NCBI RefSeq assembly: GCF_900184735.1
Contig: NZ_LT855386.1
Location: forward strand, 456,988 to 520,987
Length of the DNA stretch: 64,000 bases
Source of the DNA: Paucisalibacillus globulus
Lineage (GTDB): Bacteria > Bacillota > Bacilli > Bacillales > Amphibacillaceae
Direction: 5' to 3'
Made by a program: the position numbers and the translations under genes. The notes beneath the pieces were generated by a model that saw only the letters and a program-made list of their open reading frames with translations, was not told the origin of the DNA and did no database searches. This document shows positions 42,906 to 52,240 of the stretch, one piece after another; position 1 is the first letter of the stretch; every line of letters begins with the position of its first letter.

Positions 42906-44309
42906 TTGAAGTGTAATCATTGTAAGCACAAACTAGCATCTAAAGACATAAAGTTTTGTCCAGAATGCGGTAATGAAATTGAAATAAAATCTAGTAAAAA
43001 AAGACCAAGAAAGATTATTTGGAGCATTTCTATCAGTCTTTTAGTTATAGTTTCCCTGGTCACTTTATACGTTATAGGCAATAAGAAATTTGATCCAACA
43101 CTTAAACTAGATGCTTTTGAAACAGCGATAACAAGTGGAGATCAAACAACTCTGTCAGAGATATTAATACCATTTGAGGATTCCTTTGAAATAAATGAGA
43201 AAAATGTAACAAAGTTAATTGAATTTTATCAAGATAATCCAGAAGCACTCCAATCAACCTTACAGAAATTAAAAAAAGAATTGGATGGTCAACTAGCCGA
43301 CTCTAGCAATTTTGCAACGATTCAGTTTAAAAAGGATGGTAAGAATTGGTTAGTATTTGACGATTATAAATTAGTTGTTATTCCCGCTTTTATTGAGGTA
43401 GTAACACCGGATAATGGGATTGATATTTTGATTGATGGTGAAAAGGTAGATACAACAGGTGAAGGTGGGTTTCACAAAAAGACATATGGACCTTATATGC
43501 CGGGGACTTATGATGTAAAAGCATTATTTGATATTAATTATGCTTCTACAGAAGAAACCCAAGAAACAACATTATTTAATATGGACACAAATACTACTAA
43601 ACATGAGCTAGACCTTAGTGTGGGAACGATCCGTATTGTTTCTACATTCGAAGAGGATGCCACATTATTCATAAATGATAACAAAACGGATATTATCATC
43701 AACAAAGGAAATCAAGTAGTTGGTCCCTTTCCCCTTGACCAAAATCTTGAAATTCATTTAGAAAAAGAAATGCCATGGGAAACCGTTATAAGTAAGTCAG
43801 TAACCATATCGGAGGCAGAGCCTGAATATAGCATTCAAAAGGTTCTTACTGTTTCAGAAAAAGAAGTAGATAAAATTATCACCATTGTTAATGATGTTTT
43901 TACTACACATACGGAAGCAATTACCCAACATGATGCATCCATATTAGAGAACAATATTACTGACAACTTTAAAGAAAAATTAGAAGAACGAATTACGAAA
44001 GTTGAAAAGGATGTTCCAGACTATGAAGGTAAATTGTTAAAAGCACAATATCGAGTTAATTGGATTGAGGATCCTGTTTACAAGGAAGAGCTCGGTGCCT
44101 ATGAATTCGATATTGATGTCATGTTTACCTATTATGAGCCAAAAGGTAGCTTAGGCAGACTGTTCGAAGGAGATAATGAACACGAATATGAACGAGGCTT
44201 GAATGTCGTATTAGTATATAATGAAGAGAAAAAAGACTGGTTCGTTGACCGTTATACGATGGAGCATTTCTTTGTTTATGATGAAGACCCTGTATATGAA
44301 TTTGATTAA
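42906..44309 (+). CDS. Zinc-ribbon membrane protein, TcaA/YvbJ-like
   Basis: A 467-residue protein. TTG start with GAGGTGAAGGT upstream. Residues 1-25 are a zinc ribbon (CNHCKHKL...FCPECGNE), then a basic segment and one membrane helix (about 38-60), then a long extracytoplasmic part with tandem domains (TPDNGIDILIDGEKVDTTGEGG... twice with variation) and a C-terminal NTF2-like domain. This is the TcaA/YvbJ layout; TcaA affects teicoplanin susceptibility in staphylococci. It is divergent from the tad locus, so shared regulation is possible. Confidence 0.75.
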   Translation: MKCNHCKHKLASKDIKFCPECGNEIEIKSSKKRPRKIIWSISISLLVIVSLVTLYVIGNKKFDPTLKLDAFETAITSGDQTTLSEILIPFEDSFEINEKNVTKLIEFYQDNPEALQSTLQKLKKELDGQLADSSNFATIQFKKDGKNWLVFDDYKLVVIPAFIEVVTPDNGIDILIDGEKVDTTGEGGFHKKTYGPYMPGTYDVKALFDINYASTEETQETTLFNMDTNTTKHELDLSVGTIRIVSTFEEDATLFINDNKTDIIINKGNQVVGPFPLDQNLEIHLEKEMPWETVISKSVTISEAEPEYSIQKVLTVSEKEVDKIITIVNDVFTTHTEAITQHDASILENNITDNFKEKLEERITKVEKDVPDYEGKLLKAQYRVNWIEDPVYKEELGAYEFDIDVMFTYYEPKGSLGRLFEGDNEHEYERGLNVVLVYNEEKKDWFVDRYTMEHFFVYDEDPVYEFD

Positions 44310-44317
44310 ATAGCAAG

Positions 44318-44354
44318 GTGCTATGATGTTGATATCAACACCATAGCACTTTTT
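44318..44354. terminator. Bidirectional terminator after zinc-ribbon gene
   Basis: A near-perfect 15-bp stem GTGCTATGATGTTGA/TCAACACCATAGCAC followed by TTTTTCC; also ends the converging RHH gene. Confidence 0.85.
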
Positions 44355-44355
44355 C

Positions 44356-44739
44356 CTATTTTAAACCTTTTAATGCTTTCCGTACTTCACCTGTTGCTCT
44401 TAAAACACCTAACACTTTTAGAGTTTTAACAGAATTTCTTATTAATTCTGCATCCACATTATCATCAAATACTAGCATTCCAACCACTTTAATATCCAAC
44501 ATTCGCCCTGATTCCATTACTTTCTCAAGATCTCTCCGAGAATAATACGTTACCCCTATAGTAAATGTTTTATCCAATATAATTCTATCTAAAATCGTAG
44601 CATGTTCTGACAATTGATTACGTATAGCATTTTTAATAAAATCTGTACGATTGGAATAAAACCCCTGCTCCACCATTAAGTCTATTTTCCCTAAATCCAC
44701 CACATTTAAATTCACTGTAACTTTTTCTGTATCCGCCAT
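44356..44739 (-). CDS. Ribbon-helix-helix (CopG-like) protein
   Basis: A 127-residue protein. EKVTVNLNVVDLGKIDLMVEQGFYSNRTDFIKNAIRNQLSE (about residues 4-44) is an RHH DNA-binding pattern with the strand, two helices and an intervening turn. The C-terminal ~75 residues (VTYYSRRDLEKVMESGRMLDIKVVGMLVFDDNVD) are not NikR-like and are of unknown function. The ATG preceded by GGAGTGG is used. No toxin partner is adjacent, so a simple transcription regulator is likely. Confidence 0.72.
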   Translation of the reverse strand: MADTEKVTVNLNVVDLGKIDLMVEQGFYSNRTDFIKNAIRNQLSEHATILDRIILDKTFTIGVTYYSRRDLEKVMESGRMLDIKVVGMLVFDDNVDAELIRNSVKTLKVLGVLRATGEVRKALKGLK

Positions 44740-44820
44740 ATAATTCCACTCCAATTCTTTACTACATTATAACATAACTCCACACACCATCCAAGTGGAT
44801 GGTAAATAAAAAAACAAAAA

Positions 44821-44853
44821 AAGACAAAACCTCTTTCTAAACAGGTTTTGTCT
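44821..44853 (-). terminator. Terminator of the DinB gene
   Basis: An 11-bp stem AGACAAAACCT/AGGTTTTGTCT, followed on the minus strand by TTTTTTTG. Confidence 0.85.
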
Positions 44854-44866
44854 CTTATTTTTTTAA

Positions 44867-45340
44867 TTACATTTGGTCCTCAAGAGTTGGTCCCATCACT
44901 CCAGGGACCTTGAGTCCTGCTTGTCTTAAGAGGACAGTCATTTGGCCACGGTGATGTGTTTGATGATCGATCATAGATCGCAACAATGACCCTCTAGGTA
45001 CTTTCCCAGCAAAGCTATCTATTGCTTCTACAAATTGCTCGTCCGTCAGTTTTTCGACTTCTTGCTGCAGTTGTTCTGAAGCCCTGCTATACGCAGCTAC
45101 AATCTCATTTGCATGAGAAGGCACATCGTTTGGTTGCCCTGCAGCATCGACTTTCAGACCAACTTGACCACCAAAAAACGATAGAGAATTTGCTAAATGC
45201 CAGCCTAGCCAACCAAGTGTATTATGTTCTTTAACAATTGCTTGCTCTAACTTGTCATCTGTTAATGCTTCAAGAACTTTAAGGGTACCCTGTGAAGCAT
45301 GTTTCCACTCCTGTAGAAAATCTTCTTTCATTCGATACAT
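44867..45340 (-). CDS. DinB-family protein
   Basis: A 157-residue four-helix protein with the metal-binding His pattern of the DinB/YfiT superfamily: NTLGWLGWHLANSL (His about 46), and RSMIDHQTHHRGQMTVLLRQAG (His ~128-132) as the C-terminal pair. Members are thiol-dependent metalloenzymes or damage-inducible proteins of unknown reaction. The ATG with AAAGGAG 8 bases upstream is used. Confidence 0.85.
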   Translation of the reverse strand: MYRMKEDFLQEWKHASQGTLKVLEALTDDKLEQAIVKEHNTLGWLGWHLANSLSFFGGQVGLKVDAAGQPNDVPSHANEIVAAYSRASEQLQQEVEKLTDEQFVEAIDSFAGKVPRGSLLRSMIDHQTHHRGQMTVLLRQAGLKVPGVMGPTLEDQM

Positions 45341-45449
45341 ATGTAATACTCCTTTCACCTTTTATCATAATCATTTTATCCAATTTTACTATTAATTGCA
45401 CTGGACATGCATATATATAACTAACTAGAAGTATGAAAGGAGGATTTAT

Positions 45450-45764
45450 ATGAAAACGAAGCTAGCCATGCTCGGGGCATTGTTAGTTCTAGGACTGACC
45501 GCCCTATTAGACACACCATCAGATACCAACACAGCTTCCATGTACTATGGACTTGGGAATGAGGAATCGGTTGATGCAGATGCACAGTATGTACAACGTG
45601 CGACATCATACTCTTATGAATTTTTATTAGATGTAATGAAGGAAGTCAATGAAAATATTGTAGAGACCTACAGAGAATACCAAATCCATAAAGATGATGA
45701 AGGAAATATTATCTCTAGAATACCAACTTCTAATTACCAATACCTAAGATACGAAAAAGAATAA
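45450..45764 (+). CDS. Small secreted protein (104 aa)
   Basis: MKTKLAMLGALLVLGLTALLDTPS... has a signal-peptide-like start, then an acidic, Tyr-rich mature part (TSYSYEFLLDVMKEVNENIVETYREYQIHKDDEG). AAAGGAGG lies ideally upstream and a terminator follows. Not a family I recognise. Confidence 0.7.
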   Translation: MKTKLAMLGALLVLGLTALLDTPSDTNTASMYYGLGNEESVDADAQYVQRATSYSYEFLLDVMKEVNENIVETYREYQIHKDDEGNIISRIPTSNYQYLRYEKE

Positions 45765-45783
45765 TCTATTAATAAAGTATAAG

Positions 45784-45827
45784 AAAAAAATAACGCATGA
45801 AATGTAGGTAATTTCATCGTTATTTTT
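45784..45827. terminator. Bidirectional terminator between the secreted protein and DegV genes
   Basis: AAAAATAACG/CGTTATTTTT with an inner ATGAAAT/ATTTCAT stem; T tracts on both sides serve converging genes. Confidence 0.8.
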
Positions 45828-45854
45828 CCTTTTATAGCAATAATATTCTTATCT

Positions 45855-46703
45855 TTATATACTCCAAAATACCGCAATGGCTCCTTCACCAGCATGAACT
45901 GCTAAGGAGGAACTTATTTCACCAATTACAATTTCAAGGTCTGGCACTTCCGATTGGATTAAATCTTTTAAAGCATTCGCCTTCTCTGGTGCATTGGCAT
46001 TAGCAATGGCAATTTTCTTAACAGAATGTTCCTTACAGGATGTTTTTATTAATTCTACTATTCTACGTGTTGACTTCTTCTCGGATCGGATTCGTTCTAC
46101 TAACCCTAGTTCACCATTATTACCAATGGATAAAATTGGTTTGATTTGTAAAAGGTTCCCAATCACAAATGAAGCTCCGGACATTCTTCCTCCTTTAAAT
46201 AACTGCTCCAATGTATCTAGCAGTATTAAGTTCTTTTGTCCGGTTACTTTCTCACGTAATATCTTCGCAATCTCATGACTGTCCAGTCCATCTTCAGCTA
46301 ATTCTAATCCTTTCTCTAATAAACTAGTTATTGCAAAAGAAAGGGAATGTGAATCAATAATCTCTACATCAATATCAACTTGCTCAACAGCCGCTTTTGA
46401 ACTAGAAATAGTACCACTTAATTTCGATGAAACATGTATTGCAATGACTTGTTCGTAGTCTTCTTTTAAATTCTCATATATTTCTACAAACCTGCCAACA
46501 TTTGGCTGTGAGGTCTTAGGTACTTCCTTTTTCGTACGAATCATTTCATATAGCTCATCACTAGTTAAATCAATTGTATCTTCATATTCCTTACCTTCTG
46601 AAATAATTACAATAGGGGCAACATAAACGTCCGGATGTGCTTTTAGGTAATCCGTTAAATATGCTGTACTATCTGTTACAAAAGCAATCTTCTTGTTAGC
46701 CAT
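45855..46703 (-). CDS. DegV-family fatty-acid-binding protein
   Basis: A 282-residue DegV protein. Motifs: FVTDSTAYLTDYL near the N-terminus, TSQPNVGRFVEIYENL (about 63-78), SSKLSGTISSSKAA (~92-105) and LDTLEQLFKGGRMSGASFVIGNLLQIKPIL (~163-192). DegV/FakB proteins bind a fatty acid and present it to FakA kinase. No fakA is next to it. Confidence 0.9.
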   Translation of the reverse strand: MANKKIAFVTDSTAYLTDYLKAHPDVYVAPIVIISEGKEYEDTIDLTSDELYEMIRTKKEVPKTSQPNVGRFVEIYENLKEDYEQVIAIHVSSKLSGTISSSKAAVEQVDIDVEIIDSHSLSFAITSLLEKGLELAEDGLDSHEIAKILREKVTGQKNLILLDTLEQLFKGGRMSGASFVIGNLLQIKPILSIGNNGELGLVERIRSEKKSTRRIVELIKTSCKEHSVKKIAIANANAPEKANALKDLIQSEVPDLEIVIGEISSSLAVHAGEGAIAVFWSI

Positions 46704-46977
46704 TTTAGGCTCACCTCTCTATTTCATCTCTTTATAGAATAATTATACAATTAATCATTAATTATACCAAGTATTAATAACTGGTAATAATTATTTGAAT
46801 AATAATATTATTTATTTTGATGAGCGAAAGCATAAGGAATGGATAGCTCGTGATGTGACTTGGTTCTTCGTATAAATACACTAATAATTATGAAATCAAA
46901 TTTCCCCCTATCTCTTTTCCAGGAGGAAAAGTATAATAAGATAGAATGTACCATAGAAGGAAAAGGTGTTATATATC

Positions 46978-48534
46978 ATGAGTTTATTAACTGTAAAAAG
47001 TTTAAGTCACGGGTTTGGTGACCGAGCAATATTTGAAAACGTATCTTTCCGTTTATTACAAGGAGAACATATAGGATTAATCGGTGCGAACGGTGAGGGT
47101 AAGTCAACTTTCATGAATATCATAATCGGTAATTTAGAACCGGATGCCGGGAACGTTACATGGGCAAAACATGTACGTGTTGGTTATTTAGATCAACATG
47201 CTGCCTTAAAACAAGGATTGTCTATTCGCGATGTATTACGTACAGCCTTTCAATATTTATATGATATGGAAGAAGAAATGAATCAGCTCTTTGCCAAAAT
47301 GGGAGAAGTAGATCCTGATGAATTGGAAAAGTTACTGGAAGAAACAGGACGAATGCAGGATGCCTTAACTAATAATGATTTCTATACTATTGATGCTAAG
47401 GTTGAAGAAGTTGCTAACGGACTAGGTTTAAATGATTTTGGTCTTGACCGAGATGTGCATGATTTGAGTGGAGGGCAGCGTACCAAGGTTCTTTTAGCCA
47501 AGCTACTATTGGAAAAACCTGAAATCCTGCTTCTGGATGAGCCAACTAACTATTTAGATGTAGAACATATAGAATGGTTAAAAGGGTATTTACAGAAGTA
47601 TGATCATGCATTTATATTAGTCTCACACGACATTCCCTTCCTGAATAGTGTCGTCAATTTAATTTATCATGTAGAAAATCAGGAATTAACAAGATATCCT
47701 GGTGACTATGATGAATTTTTGAGATTGCATGAGCTTAAAAAACAACAGCAAGTAGCTGCATTTAAGAAACAACAGAAAGAAATTGCAAATTTAAAAGACT
47801 TTGTAGCTCGAAATAAGGCAAATGCTGCAACTGCAAGAATGGCCCAATCACGTCAGAAGAAATTGGATAAAATGGACGTAATTGAATTAGATGCAGAAAA
47901 GCCAAAGCCAGAATTTCATTTCAAACAAGCTCGTACCCCAGGAAAATTCTTATTTGAAACGAATGATCTTGTCATTGGATATGAGGAGCCTTTATCTCGC
48001 CCATTAAATTTAACAATGGAACGGGGTCAGAAGATTGCCTTATATGGTGCAAATGGAATTGGTAAAACAACCTTGTTAAGAAGTATCCTAGGTGAGATTC
48101 CCCCTATTTCTGGTTCAGTACAACTCGGAGAACATCTGCACATTGGTTATTTTGAACAGGAAATTAAAACCGAAACGAATAATACTTGTATCGAAGAAGT
48201 TTGGGATGAGTTCCCCCATTTTACACAGTATGAGGTTCGGGCAGCTCTTGCAAAATGTGGACTGACAACGAAACATATTGAAAGTAAAGTGCAAGTATTA
48301 AGTGGTGGCGAAAAAGCCAAGGTACGCTTATGTAAATTAATTAACAATGAGTCTAATCTACTTGTACTAGACGAACCGACAAACCATTTAGATCAGGACG
48401 CTAAAGACGAGTTAAAACGTGCATTGAAAGAATACAAAGGTAGTGTTCTTCTAATTTCCCATGAACCAGAATTTTATGATGGTGTTGTAACAGATATTTG
48501 GAATTGCGAAGATTGGACGACTAAAATGTTTTAA
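46978..48534 (+). CDS. ABC-F family ATPase (YkpA/YbiT-like)
   Basis: A 518-residue soluble protein with two ABC domains and no membrane part. Walker A motifs are GANGEGKST (about 37) and GANGIGKTT (~357); signatures LSGGQRTKVLLAKLLLEKPEILLLDEPTNYLD (~163-194) and LSGGEKAKVRLCKLINNESNLLVLDEPTNHLD (~440-471); the linker between them is charged and helical (KKQQQVAAFKKQQKEIANLK). The ATG matching the YkpA start (MSLLTVK.LSHGFGDRAIF) is used; a GTG four codons upstream is possible. ABC-F proteins work on the ribosome; this subgroup is not a dedicated antibiotic-resistance type. Confidence 0.9.
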   Translation: MSLLTVKSLSHGFGDRAIFENVSFRLLQGEHIGLIGANGEGKSTFMNIIIGNLEPDAGNVTWAKHVRVGYLDQHAALKQGLSIRDVLRTAFQYLYDMEEEMNQLFAKMGEVDPDELEKLLEETGRMQDALTNNDFYTIDAKVEEVANGLGLNDFGLDRDVHDLSGGQRTKVLLAKLLLEKPEILLLDEPTNYLDVEHIEWLKGYLQKYDHAFILVSHDIPFLNSVVNLIYHVENQELTRYPGDYDEFLRLHELKKQQQVAAFKKQQKEIANLKDFVARNKANAATARMAQSRQKKLDKMDVIELDAEKPKPEFHFKQARTPGKFLFETNDLVIGYEEPLSRPLNLTMERGQKIALYGANGIGKTTLLRSILGEIPPISGSVQLGEHLHIGYFEQEIKTETNNTCIEEVWDEFPHFTQYEVRAALAKCGLTTKHIESKVQVLSGGEKAKVRLCKLINNESNLLVLDEPTNHLDQDAKDELKRALKEYKGSVLLISHEPEFYDGVVTDIWNCEDWTTKMF

Positions 48535-48540
48535 AATAAA

Positions 48541-48570
48541 AAGAATGTCATGATATTGACATTCTTTTTT
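48541..48570. terminator. Bidirectional terminator after ABC-F gene
   Basis: Perfect 10-bp stem AAGAATGTCA/TGACATTCTT with T tracts on both sides; the next gene converges on it. Confidence 0.85.
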
Positions 48571-48571
48571 A

Positions 48572-48877
48572 TTATGGGTTCCACTGATAAATCTCTAAAT
48601 CTATTTGATCATGAATCCCAACTTCCACACCTTCTGCTTCAAGTTGTAGTATTTGCTCTTGATACGTTGCTTCATCTTTAATAACTACTTGTCCTTTTGC
48701 ATTAATTACTCGGTGCCATGGTAGGTGGTGTTTATTGCTCATTGAATGAAGAATTCGAACTACCTGTCGAGCTGCCCTTGGACTTCCAGCGAGTCCTGCA
48801 ATCTGTCCATATGTCATCACCTTACCTTCAGGGATGCTTTTAATAATGTGTACTACCTTTTCTGTGAATGGTGTCAA
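48572..48877 (-). CDS. Alkyltransferase-like protein (ATL)
   Basis: A 101-residue protein of the O6-methylguanine-DNA methyltransferase fold: GKVMTYGQIAGLAGSPRAARQVVRILHSM and then LPWHRVINAKG. The active-site PCHRV of real transferases is PWHRV here, so there is no acceptor Cys. ATL proteins bind alkylated guanine and flag it for nucleotide excision repair. Length is standard. Confidence 0.9.
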   Translation of the reverse strand: MTPFTEKVVHIIKSIPEGKVMTYGQIAGLAGSPRAARQVVRILHSMSNKHHLPWHRVINAKGQVVIKDEATYQEQILQLEAEGVEVGIHDQIDLEIYQWNP

Positions 48878-48924
48878 AGTACACTCCTCCAGTTTATTAC
48901 CTATCCTAAATAGATTCTCGACTT

Positions 48925-49539
48925 TTAAGATTTGGTTGGCCTAGCCCATACCAAGACGAAGATACCTGACCAAAACCTGTCAATTCTTTCAATCTTAAGA
49001 TTAGATTTTTCTACGAGCTTCACGATATTTCGATTACAATGACATCCAGAAATTCTATTATATAATGGATTGATTCCTTTCATTGCCATTGATAATAATG
49101 GATTTGTGCTCAGTCCATGTTCCATTAATAAGATAGTTCCACCTTTTTTGCACCAGGAATTGAATTTATTTAATGTATCTACCGGATCTGGATAACTACA
49201 TAGTGTTAATGTAGAGACAATGCTGTCATACGAATTCACTTCTAGCCGAATAGTCGATATATCATGATTAATAAAATCAGCATTAACATTGTACTTCAGC
49301 GCTGTCTCTTGAGCACTTTCTATCATCTTTGTACTAAAATCCACTCCAGTAATTTCTGTCACTTTGTCTTTATCATAGTATGGAAAGTTCGCGCCTACAC
49401 CAACGCCAACCTCCATCACCTTCCCATATGCATCCTTAATAATCTGTCTTCTCCAGTTATTCAGAGTTGAATTATTAAGGTTGTTTTCGTATATACTAAC
49501 TTGCTTATCATACTTGTTGATGAGCTTCTTTTTATCCAT
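48925..49539 (-). CDS. SAM-dependent methyltransferase (class I)
   Basis: A 204-residue methyltransferase. Motif I is VMEVGVGVGANFPYYD (about residues 42-57), then VTEITGVDFSTKMIESAQ, and YDSIVSTLTLCSYPDPVDTLNKF. It resembles PmtA/UbiE-type small-molecule or lipid methyltransferases. An ATG with GGAGG 10 bases upstream is used; the first in-frame ATG is 11 codons earlier. Substrate not predictable. Confidence 0.8.
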   Translation of the reverse strand: MDKKKLINKYDKQVSIYENNLNNSTLNNWRRQIIKDAYGKVMEVGVGVGANFPYYDKDKVTEITGVDFSTKMIESAQETALKYNVNADFINHDISTIRLEVNSYDSIVSTLTLCSYPDPVDTLNKFNSWCKKGGTILLMEHGLSTNPLLSMAMKGINPLYNRISGCHCNRNIVKLVEKSNLKIERIDRFWSGIFVLVWARPTKS

Positions 49540-49641
49540 AAATAAGAATCCTCCATGTTTAGGATCGTACATTTGGAAGGAATAACGAAAATCTTATTAC
49601 CTATTTTTACTATATAATTACTTATTACTATTCATGTTATC

Positions 49642-50811
49642 TTATTCTTCTTCTACTCTCCAATTATCCCAATTCCAAAATCCAACTTCGTCTACATCAA
49701 GATGACTAACCCAACTTTCACTTTGTAATTGGAGTATTTCTTTCGTTGGGCCAGTAATAACAACACCATAATGTTGAATACCATTAGTCTTCAAATAATC
49801 TACACGTTTAGCCAATCTAATATCACCAAAAACTAGTTTATCAGCTTTTCCTTCATGTTCACTTAGAAAAAGAAGCGTCTTTAAGAACTGAGTGTGTAAC
49901 ATATCTGTATCCCCCTCTTCATAAGTAGGTGAAGAATAACCTTCTGAGACAACTTTACTACCGAGAAACCCTTTTTCCTCTTCTCGGGAATCTAGTCTCA
50001 TATCATCATCATGCCAGATTGGGATGTCAGGAAATCCAATTGGTTCCGTTATTACCCCTTCATACCATCTATCATTCTCTTCTAATCCAGTGTCTACAGC
50101 AAACCAAAGGATATCCATGTTTTTCCTGTAAAATTTCTGAAATACTTCCTCTGTGTTCATTAACTTTGAAAAAGATAGATAGGCAGAAGCAACCGTTCCT
50201 TCGGGTAATTGCTCTAATTGATCCCAATCTGATATGCCACTAACATCTTTACCCGGATAAATAAACGCTGGCTGTTCCTGTGAAATTCTTCCAAAATACT
50301 CTTCTTCAGGAAATGCCATTAAGGAGAATAAAAAATTCACTTTCATTTCCCCTACTTTTACTGTCTCATCCCCAATTCTTTTTTCTAAGTCCCTACTAGC
50401 CTCCATTCCAAAGAATGGTTTGACATTCGTACTAGTACCTCCATAAGCAGCATAAGGATTAGTAACTGTCATGGTATAATCAATCACATCTCCGAATACT
50501 TCCGCTCTATCAGGCTTCCCCCATGCAAAATAAATCATGGTTAATACAGAGGTTACAATAGTAACCAAAATGATAAAACAAATCACGGTGAAGGTCGTTG
50601 AAATCCTTGCCTTCCATTTGCTGAGTGTAAGAATCTTTCTTTGTTTAGTATCACTTAATAATGGCACTTTTGTGCCGTCCACCTCTTTTTCTTCGAGATA
50701 TTCCTGATATTTTTCTAGTCTCTCTAATTCTTTTTCCATTTCTTCCATTTCCGTTTCTGATAGGTTTCCTTTTTCATAGGCTTCTAGTCTTTTTTTAAAG
50801 TCATCCTTCAT
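49642..50811 (-). CDS. Anti-sigma factor of the SigM system (YhdL-like)
   Basis: A 389-residue protein: cytoplasmic anti-sigma N-terminus (FKKRLEAYEKGNLSETEMEEMEKELERLEKYQEYL, residues ~4-38), one membrane helix (about 75-100, TFTVICFIILVTIVTSVLTMIYF) and a large extracytoplasmic domain that ends VVITGPTKEILQLQ...VGFWNWDNW, which matches YhdL of B. subtilis. It holds SigM inactive until envelope stress. It overlaps the sigma gene. No YhdK partner is visible downstream. The ATG at 50811 has GGAGG 10 bases upstream. Confidence 0.85.
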   Translation of the reverse strand: MKDDFKKRLEAYEKGNLSETEMEEMEKELERLEKYQEYLEEKEVDGTKVPLLSDTKQRKILTLSKWKARISTTFTVICFIILVTIVTSVLTMIYFAWGKPDRAEVFGDVIDYTMTVTNPYAAYGGTSTNVKPFFGMEASRDLEKRIGDETVKVGEMKVNFLFSLMAFPEEEYFGRISQEQPAFIYPGKDVSGISDWDQLEQLPEGTVASAYLSFSKLMNTEEVFQKFYRKNMDILWFAVDTGLEENDRWYEGVITEPIGFPDIPIWHDDDMRLDSREEEKGFLGSKVVSEGYSSPTYEEGDTDMLHTQFLKTLLFLSEHEGKADKLVFGDIRLAKRVDYLKTNGIQHYGVVITGPTKEILQLQSESWVSHLDVDEVGFWNWDNWRVEEE

Positions 50812-51301
50812 CCGCTTCATTCCTCCTTCTTCTAATTGCTTGCCTACCACGAAATAATAATACTTTAAAATGTGATTGCTTAACCTTCAAGACCTCTGCA
50901 GCCTCTTGTTGAGATAACTGATGGAAATCATGTAGTAAAACAGCAAGTTTATGCTTTTCTGGAAGTGATTCTAATAAACTAATAATCTTCTTGACTTCCT
51001 CTTTAACAATTATGTCCTCTTCCATACCAGTCTTACGTTCTATAAGGGATACAAAATAACTGTCATCCTTAATTATCGTTTTTTTATGCTTTCTGTAATA
51101 ATCAATAAATACATGATGTGCTATCGTAAATAACCAAGTTTTAACATGTTCACCTTTATAATTCTCAATATATAGATGCGCCCTGACAAAGGTCTCTTGG
51201 ACAAGGTCCTCTGCAGTATGATGATTACGACTTAAGGAAAAGAGAAAACGATACACATCTTGAAAATATGTAGAATAAACGTAATTAATATCTTTCTTCA
51301 T
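50801..51301 (-). CDS. sigM: ECF sigma factor, SigM-type
   Basis: A 166-residue ECF sigma. Region 2 is FQDVYRFLFSLSRNHHTAEDLVQETFVRAHLYIENYKGEHVKTWLFTIAHHVFIDYYRKHKK (residues ~11-72), region 4 is LESLPEKHKLAVLLHDFHQLSQQEAAEVLKVKQSHFKVLLFRGRQAIR. It closely matches SigM, which responds to cell-wall, salt and acid stress, and is coupled to its anti-sigma gene (11-bp overlap). The ATG with GGGGAGGAG upstream is used. A clear SigM autopromoter (TGAAAC/CGTC) was not found. Confidence 0.87.
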   Translation of the reverse strand: MKKDINYVYSTYFQDVYRFLFSLSRNHHTAEDLVQETFVRAHLYIENYKGEHVKTWLFTIAHHVFIDYYRKHKKTIIKDDSYFVSLIERKTGMEEDIIVKEEVKKIISLLESLPEKHKLAVLLHDFHQLSQQEAAEVLKVKQSHFKVLLFRGRQAIRRRRNEADEG

Positions 51302-51412
51302 TTTCTCCTCCCCTTTACCTATTAAACGAATATGACTTGATTTGGTAACAACTTTCCCAACTTTTTTCAATTTGTATCCATTATACGTTACACAACCTAG
51401 ATGGAGGAGAAA

Positions 51413-51445
51413 TAAAAAAAAGAGTTAAGAGATTTCTCTCTTAAC
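51413..51445 (-). terminator. Terminator of the hemolysin III gene
   Basis: A 9-bp stem GTTAAGAGA/TCTCTTAAC, followed on the minus strand by TCTTTTTTTTA. Confidence 0.8.
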
Positions 51446-51467
51446 CCCGGAGTAGTGTAATGAATTT

Positions 51468-52112
51468 CTAAACTAAATATAGGAGAACACAAAAGAAATG
51501 ACAGATAGTCCCTGCAAGAACAAATAAATGCCAGACCATATGATGATATTTAAATCCTCGCCAAACATAAAATATTGTTCCAAACGTATAGCAAAGACCA
51601 CCAACCGCTAGCAATACAATTCCACCAAACTCAATATTCTCAACAATTTTATTCCATCCTAAAACAACTAACCAACCCATTAATAGATAAATTAATGTAG
51701 AGGTAAATAGGAACTTTTTCACGTAATACGCTTTAAACACTATCCCAGCAACCGCCAAGCCCCAGACAACTCCAAACATTGACCATCCAAGGGCACCTTT
51801 TATGACGAGTAAGGTGAATGGCGTATAAGTACCAGCAATAAACAAGTAGATGGAAGAATGGTCGAATATTTCAAATAAATCTTTTGCCTTTCCAGGTGGA
51901 AATGCATGTACAAGTGTTGAAGAAGAATAAAGGATAACCATCGTTGCTCCAAAAATTGTAAAACTAACTACATGTACAGCCGTACCATTAAATGCCGCAA
52001 AAACGATTAATAGTACTAAACCTGCAATACTCAAGAGTACCCCAATTCCATGTGTTACTGCATTTGCAATTTCCTCACCTTTAGAGAAAGTATGTGTTTC
52101 TGCCAATACCAA
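51468..52112 (-). CDS. Hemolysin III/PAQR-family membrane protein (TrhA-like)
   Basis: A 214-residue, seven-helix membrane protein. Family motifs: EEIANAVTHGIG near the N-terminus, SSTLVHAFPPGKAKDLFEIFDHSSIYLFIAGTYTP (about residues 64-98) with the conserved Ser, Asp and His, and the C-terminal HMVWHLFVLAGTICHFF His pair. Eukaryotic relatives are adiponectin receptors. TTG start; the ribosome site AGGGATG is close to it, and the TTG two codons later is an alternative. Confidence 0.87.
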   Translation of the reverse strand: MVLAETHTFSKGEEIANAVTHGIGVLLSIAGLVLLIVFAAFNGTAVHVVSFTIFGATMVILYSSSTLVHAFPPGKAKDLFEIFDHSSIYLFIAGTYTPFTLLVIKGALGWSMFGVVWGLAVAGIVFKAYYVKKFLFTSTLIYLLMGWLVVLGWNKIVENIEFGGIVLLAVGGLCYTFGTIFYVWRGFKYHHMVWHLFVLAGTICHFFCVLLYLV

Positions 52113-52240
52113 TCATCCCTAACTTTTTTCTTTTTAGTCTTTAATACCATTAACTATAGCAAAAATCATGACAACAAAGCAAAATAACGACTACCCATTT
52201 GATTTAGAGTTTATACACATAATGACCAGCTATCGTCTTG

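Noticed and set aside
51302-51400. A SigM autoregulatory promoter upstream of the sigma gene
   Set aside because: Only a poor GGGAAAGTT...GTC candidate could be found; it does not meet the TGAAAC/CGTC consensus well enough to report.
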